From positions 2,357,001 through 2,421,000 of the forward strand of contig CM032123.1 in assembly GCA_018894105.1 (NCBI GenBank): DNA of 64,000 nt. The letters run 5' to 3'. A program made the translations under genes and the position numbers. The notes beneath the pieces are model-generated. The model did not search any database, was not told where the DNA came from, and worked only from the letters and a program-made list of their open reading frames with translations. Numbering within the stretch: the stretch's first letter is position 1; each line of letters starts with the position of its first letter. This DNA comes from Jacaranda mimosifolia (taxonomy: Eukaryota > Streptophyta > Magnoliopsida > Lamiales > Bignoniaceae). This document shows positions 1 to 11,336 of this stretch, piece after piece.

Positions 1-300
1 ATACACAATATATATAATTATGACACGTATTTGAATTGGGTTGGCGGGGTGGATGACCCTTCACTCATCCAAAACCGCCCATATTCATAATATAAAAAAA
101 CCCATAATTGACCTTGTAATCCATTTATAAGCTTTAAACCAATTTTCTTTTCTTTTGTTTTCTTTTTTTTTTTTCGGTTGGGATCATCCTTAATCTAATT
201 TGAGTACCTACTCGCAACCTCAAACTGATCACTCACAATTTAGGGTTAGAATTGGTGCGACCGAAGTTACTTTAACACACACGTTGCCCCCGCTAGGGTC
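1..300. other. intergenic, no gene seen
   Basis: AT-rich plant intergenic DNA with T-rich runs. The short open frames here have no coding character. The stretch ends where the TRIM element begins. Confidence 0.6.
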
Positions 301-647
301 TGTTAATATCTCACATTTGTGAAATAAATAAGTTGTAGTCTCTGTATATGGCATTGGACAATCCTCACATCTTGAGCTAGTTTTTGGGGTTGAGTTAGAC
401 CCAATGTCCATTTTTTAATATGGTATCGGAGCCACCATTCCCGATGTTTGGGTTACCTGATGTTGTTGGGCCACCCATTTCATGTTATTCCACACTCCAA
501 ATGTCCATTCCTGGGCATGTGCGGTATGTGCTAATATCCCACATCAGTGAAATAAATAAATTGTGGTCTCTATTTATGGTCTTGAACAATCTCACCTCTT
601 GAGCTAGCTTTTAAGATTAAGTTAGGCCCAAAGTTCATTCTTTAATA
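301..647 (+). mobile_element. TRIM (miniature LTR retrotransposon)
   Basis: Two direct repeats of about 119 bp, at 301-420 and 529-647, both begin TG(T/C)TAATATC and share the tract TTGAGCTAG near their middle. Directly after the first repeat, at 421-433, is TGGTATCGGAGCC, a near match to the initiator-tRNA-Met primer binding site of plant LTR elements. The internal part is only about 95 bp and has no coding capacity, which is the definition of a TRIM. GGTC flanks both sides (297-300 and about 649-652) and may be part of the target duplication. The two LTRs differ at many sites, so this is an old insertion. Confidence 0.75.
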
Positions 648-1280
648 AGGTCACAGATCTGCATAACTGGGCTCGACGGAATTTTAAATTAACTTTATTC
701 GAGAAAGGGTTTGGGATTAATATGATTTTTTTATTATTATTTAACACATTAAGAATTTAATAGAATTTAAATTTGTAGATCACACTTATGTATTTGTGAA
801 AATAATATTACTGAATCAACCGATCGCTCAACTTTAAGATGGATTTAAATTAAATTCGCACTTTTGTCATGCCTAATCACATAGAAAGATGCCAAAAGTG
901 AATAAAATATGGATCATTGTGTGGAACTTACATAATTAGGACGAAAACTATAAGCTTTGGTGGGGGCTTCCAGTGACTTCTTTTTCATTTTCGTTTAATC
1001 CATCGGGTTGTAATTATGGCTCCCTACCTAGTTTATTATTGATTTGAGTTGGATCCTTTCAACTTGATTATTGTACTTAAAAGCGCACAAGGTATTGAAC
1101 CAAATTAAGTACGTTTTCATGCTAATTAAGGCTTCAAATTAATGATAAAAAGTCATCTCAACATTTGGTATTACTCAAAATCAAGCATAAAAGGAAGTTG
1201 TTATCGATTATTTTCAATCATATAATCTTAATTTAATTAGTTACGTAAATTAATTATTTAATTTAATTAATTTCAATCAT
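648..1280. other. intergenic, no gene seen
   Basis: AT-rich DNA without a credible open frame or recognisable repeat. Confidence 0.5.
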
Positions 1281-1390
1281 ATGCCAAGTGACATGTAGTT
1301 CGGTGGAATAAGTTTCTCACATAATGTGGGAGGTCAGGAGTTCGAGTTCGAACGGGCTCCTGATATGTGTGTGCGTATGTATAAATAAAA
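1281..1390 (+). mobile_element. tRNA-derived SINE, family 1
   Basis: The segment reads ATGCCAAGTGACATG, then CACATAATGTGGGAGGTCAG, a box-B-like GTTCGA, TCCTGATATGTGTG, and a TATAAATAAAA tail. Close relatives lie at 10461, 55075, 59057 and 59164, and a reversed copy at 1566. The box A and box B spacing and the A/T-rich tail mark a short tRNA-derived SINE. Confidence 0.65.
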
Positions 1391-1565
1391 ATTACGTAAA
1401 TGGACTTCGAACAAAAATGTATTAGACATCCGAAGTAACACATGTACATGATTTTTTTTTTTAAAGAGAACTTACGATTGACGAATTTATTCTTTCAATA
1501 AGATGATATTATCTTATTATTGAAATCGAATCAAGTAAACTAGAATACAAACTGTACATTTTTAT

Positions 1566-1662
1566 GCACATAAGGATTTCATTTAGATTTGAATTCCTGA
1601 CCTTCCACATAATATAAGAGACTTATTTTATTGGGCCACATACCACTCGACAACATATGCAT
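1566..1662 (-). mobile_element. tRNA-derived SINE, family 1, diverged
   Basis: Read on the minus strand this resembles the 55075 copy: GTGGCCCAATAAAATAAG, then ATTATGTGGAAGGTCAGGA, then a box-B-like ATTCAAAT. It is more decayed than the other members. Confidence 0.5.
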
Positions 1663-2083
1663 ATGTTATGAACTAATAATTCTTAGTTCCTCCGCCAATG
1701 ATTATACTAAAGATGAAAGAATCTATGGATACAGTTCCAGTGATGGAAGGTAAAAAAGCTATGTCGCTGTGATATCAAGCACGACTTCCTCTGCTTCTTT
1801 GTCTGAGTTTTAAGCCACAACTTTGGCCTCCTTTGCGAAAAGCAAAGACAGATTTTCTGCGACTATAATAGGAATATACTCCTTGGCTCTTGTCTATTAT
1901 TCTTTCCATTGTTCCTTGATGTGAATTTCTGGAATTTTCTTGATCAGTTCATGTAGCATGATCTCCAATTCTTGAAAATCTTACAGTTAAATAGAATTAT
2001 TGAGTAATCCAAATAGGAGGGACAATTTATTTAACAACAGAACATTTGATCGATCTTGTTCATGCTATGACATTTACACATTT

Positions 2084-2310
2084 TTTTTTCAGAGAACATT
2101 ACAAAATGACGAAGAGTATCCTTACAATAAGTCTATAGAATCCGGTTATCAAATCAAGAAAATTAATTTTACGATAAATCAATAGAATCTAATTATCAAA
2201 TCATAAGGTACATACAAAGGAACTCATTCCGTTCGAACACGAAACCTCCCACGTATTAGGAGAAACGTGATATCATTAGGCTACAAGTCATTAGACAACA
2301 TTTACACATT
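2084..2310 (-). mobile_element. longer SINE-like element, family 2
   Basis: On the minus strand it opens with a tRNA-like head (TGTAGCCTAATGATATCACG, later GTGTTCGAAC) and continues with two imprecise copies of a TTTGATAAYYGGATTCTATAG-type motif, then CTTATTGTAAGGATA and TGTAATGTTCTC. The same succession occurs on the plus strand at 5722-6003. Confidence 0.55.
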
Positions 2311-2897
2311 TAGATGCTACAAAATCAAGACAAAATGTGGATATTGGATACAATTTAAAATTTTACAGAAGTCAGTGTCGACTGCTAAGACGATAGAGAG
2401 TAAGCTTCTTGTACAAGCCAATTAAGGATAGAGTTTGAGGCAGTAAGAAGGTCTCATTGCAAATCTTCCGCACAAGAGTTAGCTACCTAGTAAGCTTTTT
2501 GTACAGGCTAATTATCTCTTGATATATATTCATTAAATTGAAAAATGAGATGAAATATTAAATGAAATAAAGGATTCAAAATTATATAACTGAAGAATTG
2601 TACTCATAATATCTAATCCCAAATTTACCGTTGGTGGTACAATTAAATGTAAGATGTGACAAATGGCCGATTAAAGGTTGCAACATTTGATAAATTGGGT
2701 CATTAATTATTCTTAATAAGAAAATAACATGGGTGACTGTCCTAAGGTCCATGAAGAATCAATGCTTTAGGGAAAATTTTGCAAGTTTTGCAAACAAAAT
2801 GGCCCACGACCATAAACGTTGGTATCAAATCATACGACTTTGTGGCCATTTTTCTTTTTTTTTTGGCCTTTTAACTTCTTTTCAATTTATAGTCGGG
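2311..2897. other. intergenic, no gene seen
   Basis: AT-rich DNA. The 120-codon open frame that starts near 2733 runs into poly-A and low-complexity sequence and shows no family features. Confidence 0.5.
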
Positions 2898-3845
2898 CCT
2901 AGGGATGTAAATAAAAATAAAACCGACCAAACTAACCGAAAATTAAAAAAAATCCAATTGAATCGAACCCAACCGTTCTATTCAGTTTTGCATTTAAAAA
3001 AAAAAAAAGGATTTCGGGTCAGGTCTTTTTTTCACTCGATTAACTCAAGTCGAATAAAAAAATGGAAAAAAAAAATCGATTTCAATTTGGTTTAACCGAA
3101 CCAAACTGAACTGATTTTTAAATTTTTTTATATATAAAATTTTATTATTCAAGTACTACTAATTTTAGTTTTATTTCACATTTTTTATTAAATTTTTTAA
3201 GTTTAAGATAAATAAATATATTTTCTCAAATAATGTAAATGTTAATGCATTTTTAAGTTTTGGGGATAAATAAAAGGAAATTTTTGAAAAGGTGAAATAA
3301 CTGAGGAAAAAAAAAAGTAAAATTGGAGAAGAGAAAATAAAACTATATTGTCTTTATTTTATAAATAATTGATTTTATCATCTTATTACTAAATATATCA
3401 AAATAGTTATCAAAAACCCTATATTTTATAAATAGTATAGGTATTAATATATGACACAAAAAATCATGAATAGTTATGATACAAAGAGGAAAAAAAATAA
3501 TATTTTTTTCTAAATTCAAATGGTACAATTGCATATATATGTTTTTTTTATTATAGAACTAATACACATTACATATAAAAAAAATAGATGATTATGGTTT
3601 AAATAGCAAAAAATGTTATATAAAAATAAAATTAAAAATTTTCTTTTAATTAATTAATTAAACTTATATATATATTATAGGGTATGTTGATAAGTAAAAT
3701 TAAAATTTCAATTTAAATTGCAAACTAAGAGATAGGGTATTGAATCCTATTCGGCTATTTCTGTGGTAGTATTAATAGTATATTGCATCATTGGTTAATA
3801 AAGATTTTATCTATATTATTATAAAAACAAAGATCATTTTGTGTC
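2898..3845. other. AT-rich stretch, possible degraded element
   Basis: It begins with TAGGGATGTAAATAAAA, which resembles hAT-type ends, followed by CCGACC/AACCGAACC words seen in plant elements. No matching right end is clear, and the rest is very AT-rich with no gene. Confidence 0.3.
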
Positions 3846-4631
3846 TAAAATTCGTTTACCGTTCGCATTCGTATTCAGTTATACAAAATTTATCCGCATC
3901 CGTTTAAAGCAGATATTATTTATATTCGATTAGTAGATATCCGATTATAAATAGATACAGATATGGTAAATGTGTATATGATCTGTTTAGTATTCGTTTT
4001 GAATATATATTTATTAAATAATATATTATTTATATTTTTTCATAAAAATCTCATTATTCATATTTGTATATATAAATTATAATTGAAGAATTGGAAAGAA
4101 AAAGGAATAAATTTAAAAAAATTATTGTAATATAGAGAAAAAATTAAAAAATAATTTTAATCAATATAATTATTGTTGGTTTACTTTATAATTAATATAC
4201 TTAAATGTCATTATTAATATTAATTAGAACTAATAATTAATTATAAAGTCAATTATTAATTACAAACTATGTTGTGTTTGATTGCTTTCATTTTAATTCA
4301 ATTGTATAATTCTTTCTATTAATTAAAAATGTGTATTTATTATAAGTTCATAGATTCACGTATTTGAATATTCATAAATATATATCTAAATAATTATTAT
4401 CTTTAAAAAAAAATAGAATACATATAGATTTAATCAAATATTGATGCATCTGAATAATTATAATCAAATACAGATATATCTGAATTCAACCGATATCCGA
4501 CGGATATGAATTCGAATATCATTTTTAAATATCCATCAAACCCGTATTCGTATTCGAATATTCAAAAAATTAAACGAATACGAATATAAAAATAATGTAT
4601 CAAATTCGTTTAATATTTGTTTACCCCTAGA
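3846..4631 (+). mobile_element. hAT-like non-autonomous element, diverged copy
   Basis: About 780 bp collinear with the better-preserved insertion at 52942-53700. Shared words include ATTAGTAGATATCCGATTAT and, at the right end, GTTTACCCCTA. The left end has decayed. No transposase frame is present. Confidence 0.6.
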
Positions 4632-4970
4632 TAGAGGCGATATATGTTCTTTCTCATGCACTTGCTTTGACTTCTTATTATACTAGTTGACCGTTTCCTT
4701 AAATTAAAAGATAAAATAAATAAATAAACAAACAAATAAACCCGACATTTGTCCTATTGAAGTATAGATGCTTCGTTAAATTAGACGTGCTGTCAACTCA
4801 ATTTTGACCATTGATGTTAAAAAATGAAAACTGAAAAGATGAAAAATTTTAAATGAACAATCTTCCTATATGGGCTAAGATCCACACTTGAAAGCCCAAT
4901 AACTAACAACTTTACTAAAGGCCCATGCATAGAATAACTTGAAAAATAACATTACCATTTAGGGCCCGTT
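4632..4970. other. intergenic, no gene seen
   Basis: No open frame or repeat recognised. Confidence 0.5.
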
Positions 4971-5443
4971 TGTTTTCATTATCAAACACCATTTTCATTT
5001 TCTTCTGAAAAAAAAAAAAACTATCACTAGTTATATCATTTTCTCAAATCTTTTCATTTTTAAAAACTCTTTATTATATTTTTTCTCCATTTTCATCCCT
5101 TTTTCAATACCTATCATTACCTTAATCATTTTTTATCTTCCCAATACTTGTCATACACCATTCACAAAAAAATTATTATAAATTCAAATTCAAATTCAAA
5201 TATTATTTTTTCAAACAATCACACATCACGTCATTAATTCAAATTCAAAAAATGCACAATTTTTAATACAAAAACACCTAACATCTATATACATCTCATT
5301 TTCACACATATATAAACCTATAATTTTATACAACACATCCAAATAAAATTTCATTTTCAAATTCAACTATTCTAACTAACTTTTCACTATGCATTTTCAT
5401 TAGAAAATGAGAATGGCTTCTGAAAATGAAACCAAACGACCTA
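4971..5443. mobile_element. MITE, hAT-like, TTTCATTTTC family
   Basis: The left end GGGCCCGTTTGTTTTCATT is an imperfect inverted copy of the right end (ATGAAACCAAACGACCTA). The inside is AT-rich and non-coding. Relatives lie at 9416, 9884 and 16719. Confidence 0.55.
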
Positions 5444-5721
5444 TTAGGATTGGGATGGAAACCAATTCGGTATTTTATAAGAAATTTTTAAAATTTATAA
5501 GATGTTGGATTTTATTTTAAAAATAAGCTCTCAAATATTTAGATAAAAAAAATATTATCTTGAAGTTTATAAAATATTAGTCGTGATAATTTTATAATTA
5601 ATACAATTAAAATTAAAGAAGCTCAATAAGATGTTAAGAAAAAAATTAAGAAGCCCTTACTTTTTCTAAAGATTGAAAGATACTAACATGTTATTTTTGA
5701 AGCTTATAAGCTATTTTTTAA

Positions 5722-6003
5722 AGTCTAGTGGCTTATAACCCAGTGATATCAAGTCTCTCGTATTATATGGGAAGTCTTGTGTTCGAACCCGAATTGATTC
5801 TTTTGTGCACCTTATATGTGCATCTGGTTGCGGAATTTGTATTTCTATTTTCTTGATTTGTGGAGCTTGTACTTCCATTTTCTTGATTAGATAATTGAAT
5901 TATATTGACTTATTGTAAGGATAATCATCTTGATTTGATAATTGGATTCTATAAACTTCTTGTAAGGATAGCTTAGTCATTTGTAATGTTCTCTTAATTT
6001 ATT
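5722..6003 (+). mobile_element. longer SINE-like element, family 2
   Basis: It has a tRNA-like head (AACCCAGTGATATCAAGTC, then GTGTTCGAACCC) followed by repeated CTTGATT / ATAATTGGATTCTATA motifs, CTTGTAAGGATA and TGTAATGTTCTC. It is the plus-strand counterpart of 2084-2310. Confidence 0.55.
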
Positions 6004-6118
6004 TATTTTTTAAATAACATTAAACACTTCATAACAGTAACATCTTATAAGATAATTTAAAAAATTCATAAATTCACCCGATCACCATCTTAATCTTAGA
6101 AGTTAGGCAAGATAAAAG

Positions 6119-6825
6119 TAAGGCCAAATCTCTTTGTTGGTCCCTCATGTATGGTGTCCTCATTTCTCAAATGTATTATTATAGTCCATCATTTCTAAAA
6201 TACATATAATCATCATCCTTACTTACAAATTTCCACTAGTACTTAATGGAAGTTCATCCAAAGTTTAGTCAAACTAGAAGGATAATTTAGACTTTCTGCT
6301 TGTTTAATTCTATCCAAACATTTGTTCCATTTTTGCTACTAAATTTGCATGTAATGAAATAAATGACCGTGTAAAATTCTGACCCAAAATCCATACGAGC
6401 AACCCGTTGTCATTTGCAAAGTGCAATCAATATAGCTTAATACTATTTAAGACAAACTTGGAATTAAAATCAAACAAAAAAATTTGCCAAAACTTACTGT
6501 AAACTAGTTGCGAAACAACATTATTCTAGTTTCAAAATTTTTGTTGTGAGGAAATCCTAATTTTGTTATGAGAAAATTAGGTATTTTCTTTTTGTCGTTG
6601 ATTTTTTAGTAATGTTCTCTACTTATACGAACTAATGGGTAAAATTAGATGTTTTTCTACTTTTACCCTTATCTAACAGAATATTCCATTTATTTGGGTT
6701 AAGTCTTCATCAACTACTAACGGAAGTTTATAAGTAGAAATGATGGTGATACATATTTTAGAGATGAAGGACTAAAGTGGGATGGACACCATACGTAAGG
6801 GATCAACAAAGAGATTTGGCCTAAA
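6119..6825. mobile_element. non-autonomous element with ~40-bp inverted ends
   Basis: The left end starts TAAGGCCAAATCTCTTTGTT and the inverted right end reads TTTAGGCCAAATCTCTTTGT. The match continues through GTATGGTGTCC, about 40 bp in all. The flanks GATAAAAG (6111-6118) and AATAAAAG (6826-6833) agree at 7 of 8 bases and look like a target duplication. The roughly 700-bp interior is non-coding. Size, inverted ends and duplication fit a hAT- or Mutator-type element without transposase. Confidence 0.65.
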
Positions 6826-7266
6826 AATAAAAGACCTTAGAAATGGTTAAATCATAAATGAAAATTTCTAATTCTCCAAAACAATTATATATTTTTCTTG
6901 ATATTATGAAACTTCAAACCATGGCAGTTGGCATTAATGATGACCCAAGAATTGTAAATCTGACCATAAGCTATAGTAACAAACTATTGAAATTGCGTAT
7001 TTAATTTGATTAGTCCCATAATTAATTTTTGATTGTCGGTGGGAAAGGAAACTTCAGTAAATTACATTATAATTAGCAATGAAGAATTTATTCGTTTCTT
7101 GGCCTTTAATTTGATTAGTCCTGAAATTAATTCAAGATTGTCGGTAGAAACTTATTAATTAAATTACCCCATAATTTGCAATGAAGAACTTATTCATTTC
7201 TTAGCTCACCACATGCATTCTATGTATTTTTATTCATATATATTTAGCAATGGACTATAATACACA

Positions 7267-7302
<36 letters not shown>

Positions 7303-7608
7303 GATGATGATGGATTTTGATAAATTCAGTAGATTTTTCATAGTTGGTGTTGTTGTACGTACAATTATTTTTATAGTAAGAGATTATGAATTTTTCGTAA
7401 TTGGTATTATTTTGTACCGAGTCGTTTTCTTACATTTCTTTCTCTAAAAGTAAATGTCATGACATAATGTTTGGTATCTATCAAATTATTCAAACAACAA
7501 AATTCTAAAATATTAAAATTGCAATTGGAAATATTATTTTTTAATAAAAAAGAAGAAGAAGAAATTCCAATTAACGAGCCCAAATTTGTTATAAGTTCAA
7601 AGACTTAG
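6826..7608. other. intergenic with ATT microsatellite
   Basis: A run of ATT triplets lies at about 7265-7302. The 65-codon open frame there is an artefact of this repeat (a run of leucines). No gene is seen. Confidence 0.6.
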
Positions 7609-8043
7609 GTTGTGTTTGGTTGCAAACTTCCAAAACTTAAACAAACAAACACTACACATTCCTCAATCTTGCTCTCAAAATACAACATTTATTCCCAAAA
7701 AAATCCCTGCTATTCACTATTCCACACCATTCCATAAAGTTCCACGCATTATCTAATCATTACAAATATATATACATACTACCACTAATACAATTTATAT
7801 ATACACATATATAAATAATTTTAAAATACTCATTTCATCCCACAAACCCAACAAAAAAATTATTGATGTGACATCTTGTTCACTCTCAAAACACAAATAA
7901 ACAAATAATTTTCTCACAATTCATTCTCTGTCTATCACCCAAAACAGAAACGAACAATTATCACATTCCCCAACCCCACTTCCCAAAAATCATTTTGCCA
8001 AAAAATTTGGCAAAACACCCCAATTCACAACCAAACAGGCCCT
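7609..8043. mobile_element. MITE, hAT-like, GTTTGGTT family
   Basis: The ends GGTTGTGTTTGGTTG and (reverse) GGGCCTGTTTGGTTGTG are inverted copies. The inside shares ATTGATGTGACATCTTG with the element at 17139-17554. CTTA occurs at both edges. Non-coding. Confidence 0.55.
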
Positions 8044-8264
8044 TAGTAAATTATAGATCACAAGCATTAAAAAAAATAAAAAAGCGAACTTGGATTGAAA
8101 AAACACAAAAAATATATTTTTTACAGCTACAATTTTATCCTACCTTTACACTGTAATTTCTGAAAAATTCACAATGAAGTGAATATCTAAAACAATAAAA
8201 TTATATTTATTAGGGAAAAAAAAAAAAAAAAAAAGAAAAGAGGACATGATAAGATGAGAAAATA

Positions 8265-8286
8265 GGGGGGGCGGGGGGCGGGCGGG
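8265..8286 (+). other. G-run tract with quadruplex potential
   Basis: Four runs of three or more G separated by single C bases lie about 20 bp beyond the stop codon of the minus-strand gene at 8308, next to a run of more than 20 T. This is exceptional base content in an AT-rich intergenic setting. Confidence 0.6.
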
Positions 8287-8307
8287 AGTCCTTTTTTTTT
8301 TTTTTTT

Positions 8308-9084
8308 TTAATTTGCTCTGTCCAGTTTCATCTGAAGAGGTTTAGGCTGAGCCATGGTTCTCCTTTTCCACAAATTGATTTCCTTCCTTGGCTCCAAATC
8401 CAAGCCGGCTGCACGTCCAGCTCCAGCCAAAAAAATGGGCGCTGAGAAGGGGATGATGACGTCATCTTCTCCGTCACTATACTTCCTCTCTTCATCAGAG
8501 CAAGATTCCCGGTCCTCCTCCGGTGATATTCTTGCAGTTGTCCAATCAAAATTCGCAAGTGTGTCACGGCTGCTGGCGAATTTCCTCATCTGGCTCAGGC
8601 TCGGCGCTTCTTGAGAAAGCGTTGGCTTGGCATGATCAACCGAGGCATCAGATTTCCTTCCAGCGCCGAAAATCTTCTTAATTCCGGACGGCTGCTTCTT
8701 CATCTTAAAAACCGGGCCTGTGGGCCTCTCTTTGCTGGTTTTCTCGGGCCGTGAAAATGTACCGTGCTTGAACTCTTTTGGCAAAGAAACGCGATCCTTC
8801 TTTGATATCCTATTCCTGTGTTTGATTTGGCCCATGCACGAAACTTTTGGTGAAGTCGGTTCTTGAGTTTCGAAGTTCTTGGATCTTCCTCGGGCTTCGG
8901 CCGGAATCATGGACACGATCGGGCCTGAAAAACCCTTATTGTGATGGGTCTTCAGCCTGTTTCCATTTAGATCGGGCCGCTTGCGCGGGCTGAACGGAAG
9001 GTTTTGGAATGACACCGCCGCTTGAGCTGCCTTGGGTAGAAACTTCAAGATCTTGTTCTTTGACTTGGCCGCTGGCTTCTCCAT
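8308..9084 (-). CDS. syringolide-induced protein 14-1-1-like protein
   Basis: A single uninterrupted frame of 258 codons. The protein is basic and low in predicted order. It starts MEKPAAKSKNKILKFLPKAA, has a central SPKVSCMGQIK block (about residues 77-87), an acidic serine-rich stretch near residues 190-210, and ends with a conserved-looking hydrophobic plus basic tail (IIPFSAPIFLAGAG, then NLWKRRTMAQPKPLQMKLDR). This layout matches the plant family annotated as syringolide-induced protein 14-1-1, whose biochemical role is unknown; membership is from recall of that family. The start is the first ATG, with a TATA-like run just upstream. The neighbours (prolyl 4-hydroxylase, Alba protein) are neighbours of the Arabidopsis homologue too, which supports the assignment. 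Confidence 0.75.
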   Translation of the reverse strand: MEKPAAKSKNKILKFLPKAAQAAVSFQNLPFSPRKRPDLNGNRLKTHHNKGFSGPIVSMIPAEARGRSKNFETQEPTSPKVSCMGQIKHRNRISKKDRVSLPKEFKHGTFSRPEKTSKERPTGPVFKMKKQPSGIKKIFGAGRKSDASVDHAKPTLSQEAPSLSQMRKFASSRDTLANFDWTTARISPEEDRESCSDEERKYSDGEDDVIIPFSAPIFLAGAGRAAGLDLEPRKEINLWKRRTMAQPKPLQMKLDRAN

Positions 9085-9122
9085 GTAGATATCTTCAAAT
9101 TATCTTTCTGTCTGTGAGTCAG

Positions 9123-9139
9123 TATATATAGATATATAT
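9123..9139 (-). promoter_or_regulatory. TATA-like box of the 8308-9084 gene
   Basis: Overlapping TATATATA and ATATATAT runs lie 39-55 bp upstream of the minus-strand ATG. That implies a very short leader if they are used. Confidence 0.4.
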
Positions 9140-9415
9140 GCGTAAAACACACACACGTGCGGGTGTGTGCGTGTTTTATGCGTGTGATTTGAACATAAAA
9201 ATTACAGCGGCAACAAGATAAAGGAATACACACGAAAAGGATAGAAATGGGGGGGCAAAATTTGACCTTTTCGTGACAGCCCATTTGTCTTTGTTTTTGT
9301 TTTTTTGGGCTCATTTTCATTTTTTACTGAAAATAAAAATAAAAAGTCATCAATTTTTTTTCTTATTTTTATAGATATTTTTATTTTTAAAATATTCTTT
9401 TAGATAAACTCTTAT

Positions 9416-9882
9416 GGCTCATTTGGTTTCATTTTCTGGAGTCATTTTCATTTTTTAGTGAAAATGTATAATGAAAAATTAGTTAGAAAATGTGTTTTTA
9501 AAAATAGAGTTGTGTTTGGATGTGTTGTTTAATTTGTGAGTTTATATAGTTGTGAAAATAAGATGTATTTGAATGTTGGGTGTTTTTGTATTAAAAATTA
9601 TATAGTTTTTTAATTTAAATTGATGATGTGATTTGTAATTGTTTGAAAAATGATATTATAATTTAAATTTAAATTTATAATATTTTTGTGGTGAATGTTG
9701 CTTGAAAAGTATTGGGGAGATAAAAAAGTAGATATAAGTAATAATATAGGGGAAATAGGTATGAAAATGGAGAGAGAATGTAAAAATGAATGTTTTGAAA
9801 ATGAAAATGTATGAAAAAATAGTGTAATAGTTGATAGTTTTTTATTTTCATTTTCAATAGAAAATGAAAACAAACGGGTCCT
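9416..9882. mobile_element. MITE, hAT-like, TTTCATTTTC family
   Basis: The left end GGCTCATTTGGTTTCATTTTC is matched by the inverted right end GACCCGTTTGTTTTCATTTTC. Flanking CTTAT and CTTAC may be the target duplication. The two long minus-strand open frames inside are low-complexity artefacts. Confidence 0.6.
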
Positions 9883-9883
9883 T

Positions 9884-10124
9884 ACATTCTCTCTTTATTT
9901 TCATTTTTTATTTTTTTCTACTCACATTTGCACAACTTTTAATACAAAACAGTATATTTTTCAAATACAACTAATATTTAACCCTACATTATCATTACAT
10001 TTTAAACAAAACCTCAAAACAATATTTTATTTTTAAAAACACATTTATAACTAATTTTTCATTATTAATTTTAACCAGAAAATGAAAATACTTTAAGAAA
10101 GCAAAATCAAATGGCCCATGAGAA
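9884..10124. mobile_element. second MITE copy, partial, inverted relative to 9416
   Basis: The right part read backwards (GGGCCATTTGATTTTGC, then AATGAAAAATTAGTTATAAA) matches the left part of the 9416 element. It abuts that element, so the two may be nested or tandem. Confidence 0.45.
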
Positions 10125-10460
10125 ATTGAGAACAACAACTGGTCAAATGACTAGCAAATCAAGCCCTACCTACTGCTAATATGTTATTAAATAAAGGTCT
10201 AAATCTTATGGCTGAATCAACCTAAAAATAATAATGACTTGTGGAAAATCCAAAGACTAATCAGTGTAAATACAATGACATGCATGCTCAAGAGGTAGAA
10301 TTATAAACAAATTCATCTCTTGTAGGCTAGTGATTATTCAAAGTCATATTTGGTAAAAGGATTAGAATTAACACGTGGGTTGATGATAAGATGAATTTGA
10401 CAAAAATAAGAGCTAATTTGCCAATTAATATATTTGAATAAATATCCTACGACAAAAATT

Positions 10461-10563
10461 GCTGTGTGACATGTGGCCCATAGCATAAGTCTTCCGCATA
10501 ATATGAAATGTCATGAGTTCGAACTCGAACAAGCTCCTGATGTGTGTGCGTGTATATAAATAA
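10461..10563 (+). mobile_element. tRNA-derived SINE, family 1
   Basis: It reads GTGTGACATGTGGCCCATAG, then GCATAAGTCTTCC, a box-B-like GAGTTCGAACTC, GCTCCTGATGTGTGTG, and a TATATAAATAA tail. It is clearly related to the copies at 1281 and 55075. Confidence 0.65.
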
Positions 10564-11336
10564 TAATTAAAAAAAATTCTATGACAAAAGTTGTTGAACG
10601 TATGAAATTAGACTTCAAATTTATGTTGTGGCGCGGTCCACTAGTACTTATTGTCATGGACTTAATTATTTATGATAACATGATATATAAGTGAATGATA
10701 TAATTTTTTAATTTGGAATTAGGGGTACTAAATTTTATTAGATGCATAAATATATCACTTTTATTTATATGTATTTGAAATTACGTTTTAATTAAAATTA
10801 ATGAGCACATTGAAATAATGAACAAATGAGTGTTTCTTTAGAAAATTTTTGTACTTGTACCTTCTCCTTAGAGTATGATCATATTTTTGTTTAGTTGTGG
10901 TTATGAAACTATTCCATTGAAGTAGTTGCATTTGATTTAGCATAGATGCTACTTCTTGACATGGTATTTTAGTTTGGAGATGACATGCGTAATTATGCTT
11001 ATTTTCTTATCGTTCTATATTGTAATACATATTTTTTATTTATTTTTAGAAATTTTTTTAATTTTAGTCCCTTAATTTTAGAATTATGTATAGAATACAT
11101 TAATATATCAATTTGCAAATATAATCTGTTATGTGCTATGTTCAATTTATTGAGTATAATTTTTCGTAATTGAAATTTTTTAGGTAAGAAATTAGTCTGA
11201 ATTTGATTGTACTTCAGACACGTAACTTAAAAATTAGGCACTTTTTACCATTTGGATTGTATGCAACGTGGTAAGACACATTTGATTCAATTTACAATGT
11301 CACGTGCCTATGTAGATTAAATAACCACATTGCATA
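10564..11336. other. intergenic, no gene seen
   Basis: AT-rich. The short frame near 10985 has no family features. Confidence 0.5.

Noticed and set aside
2733..3095. 120-codon plus-strand open frame
   Set aside because: Ends in lysine runs from poly-A tracts and overlaps element-like sequence. No start context or domain.
7250..7447. Leucine-run open frame
   Set aside because: Produced by the ATT microsatellite.
9610..9873. Two overlapping minus-strand frames of 60-87 codons
   Set aside because: FHFQ/FSF-rich translation of the TTTCATTTTC-type MITE.
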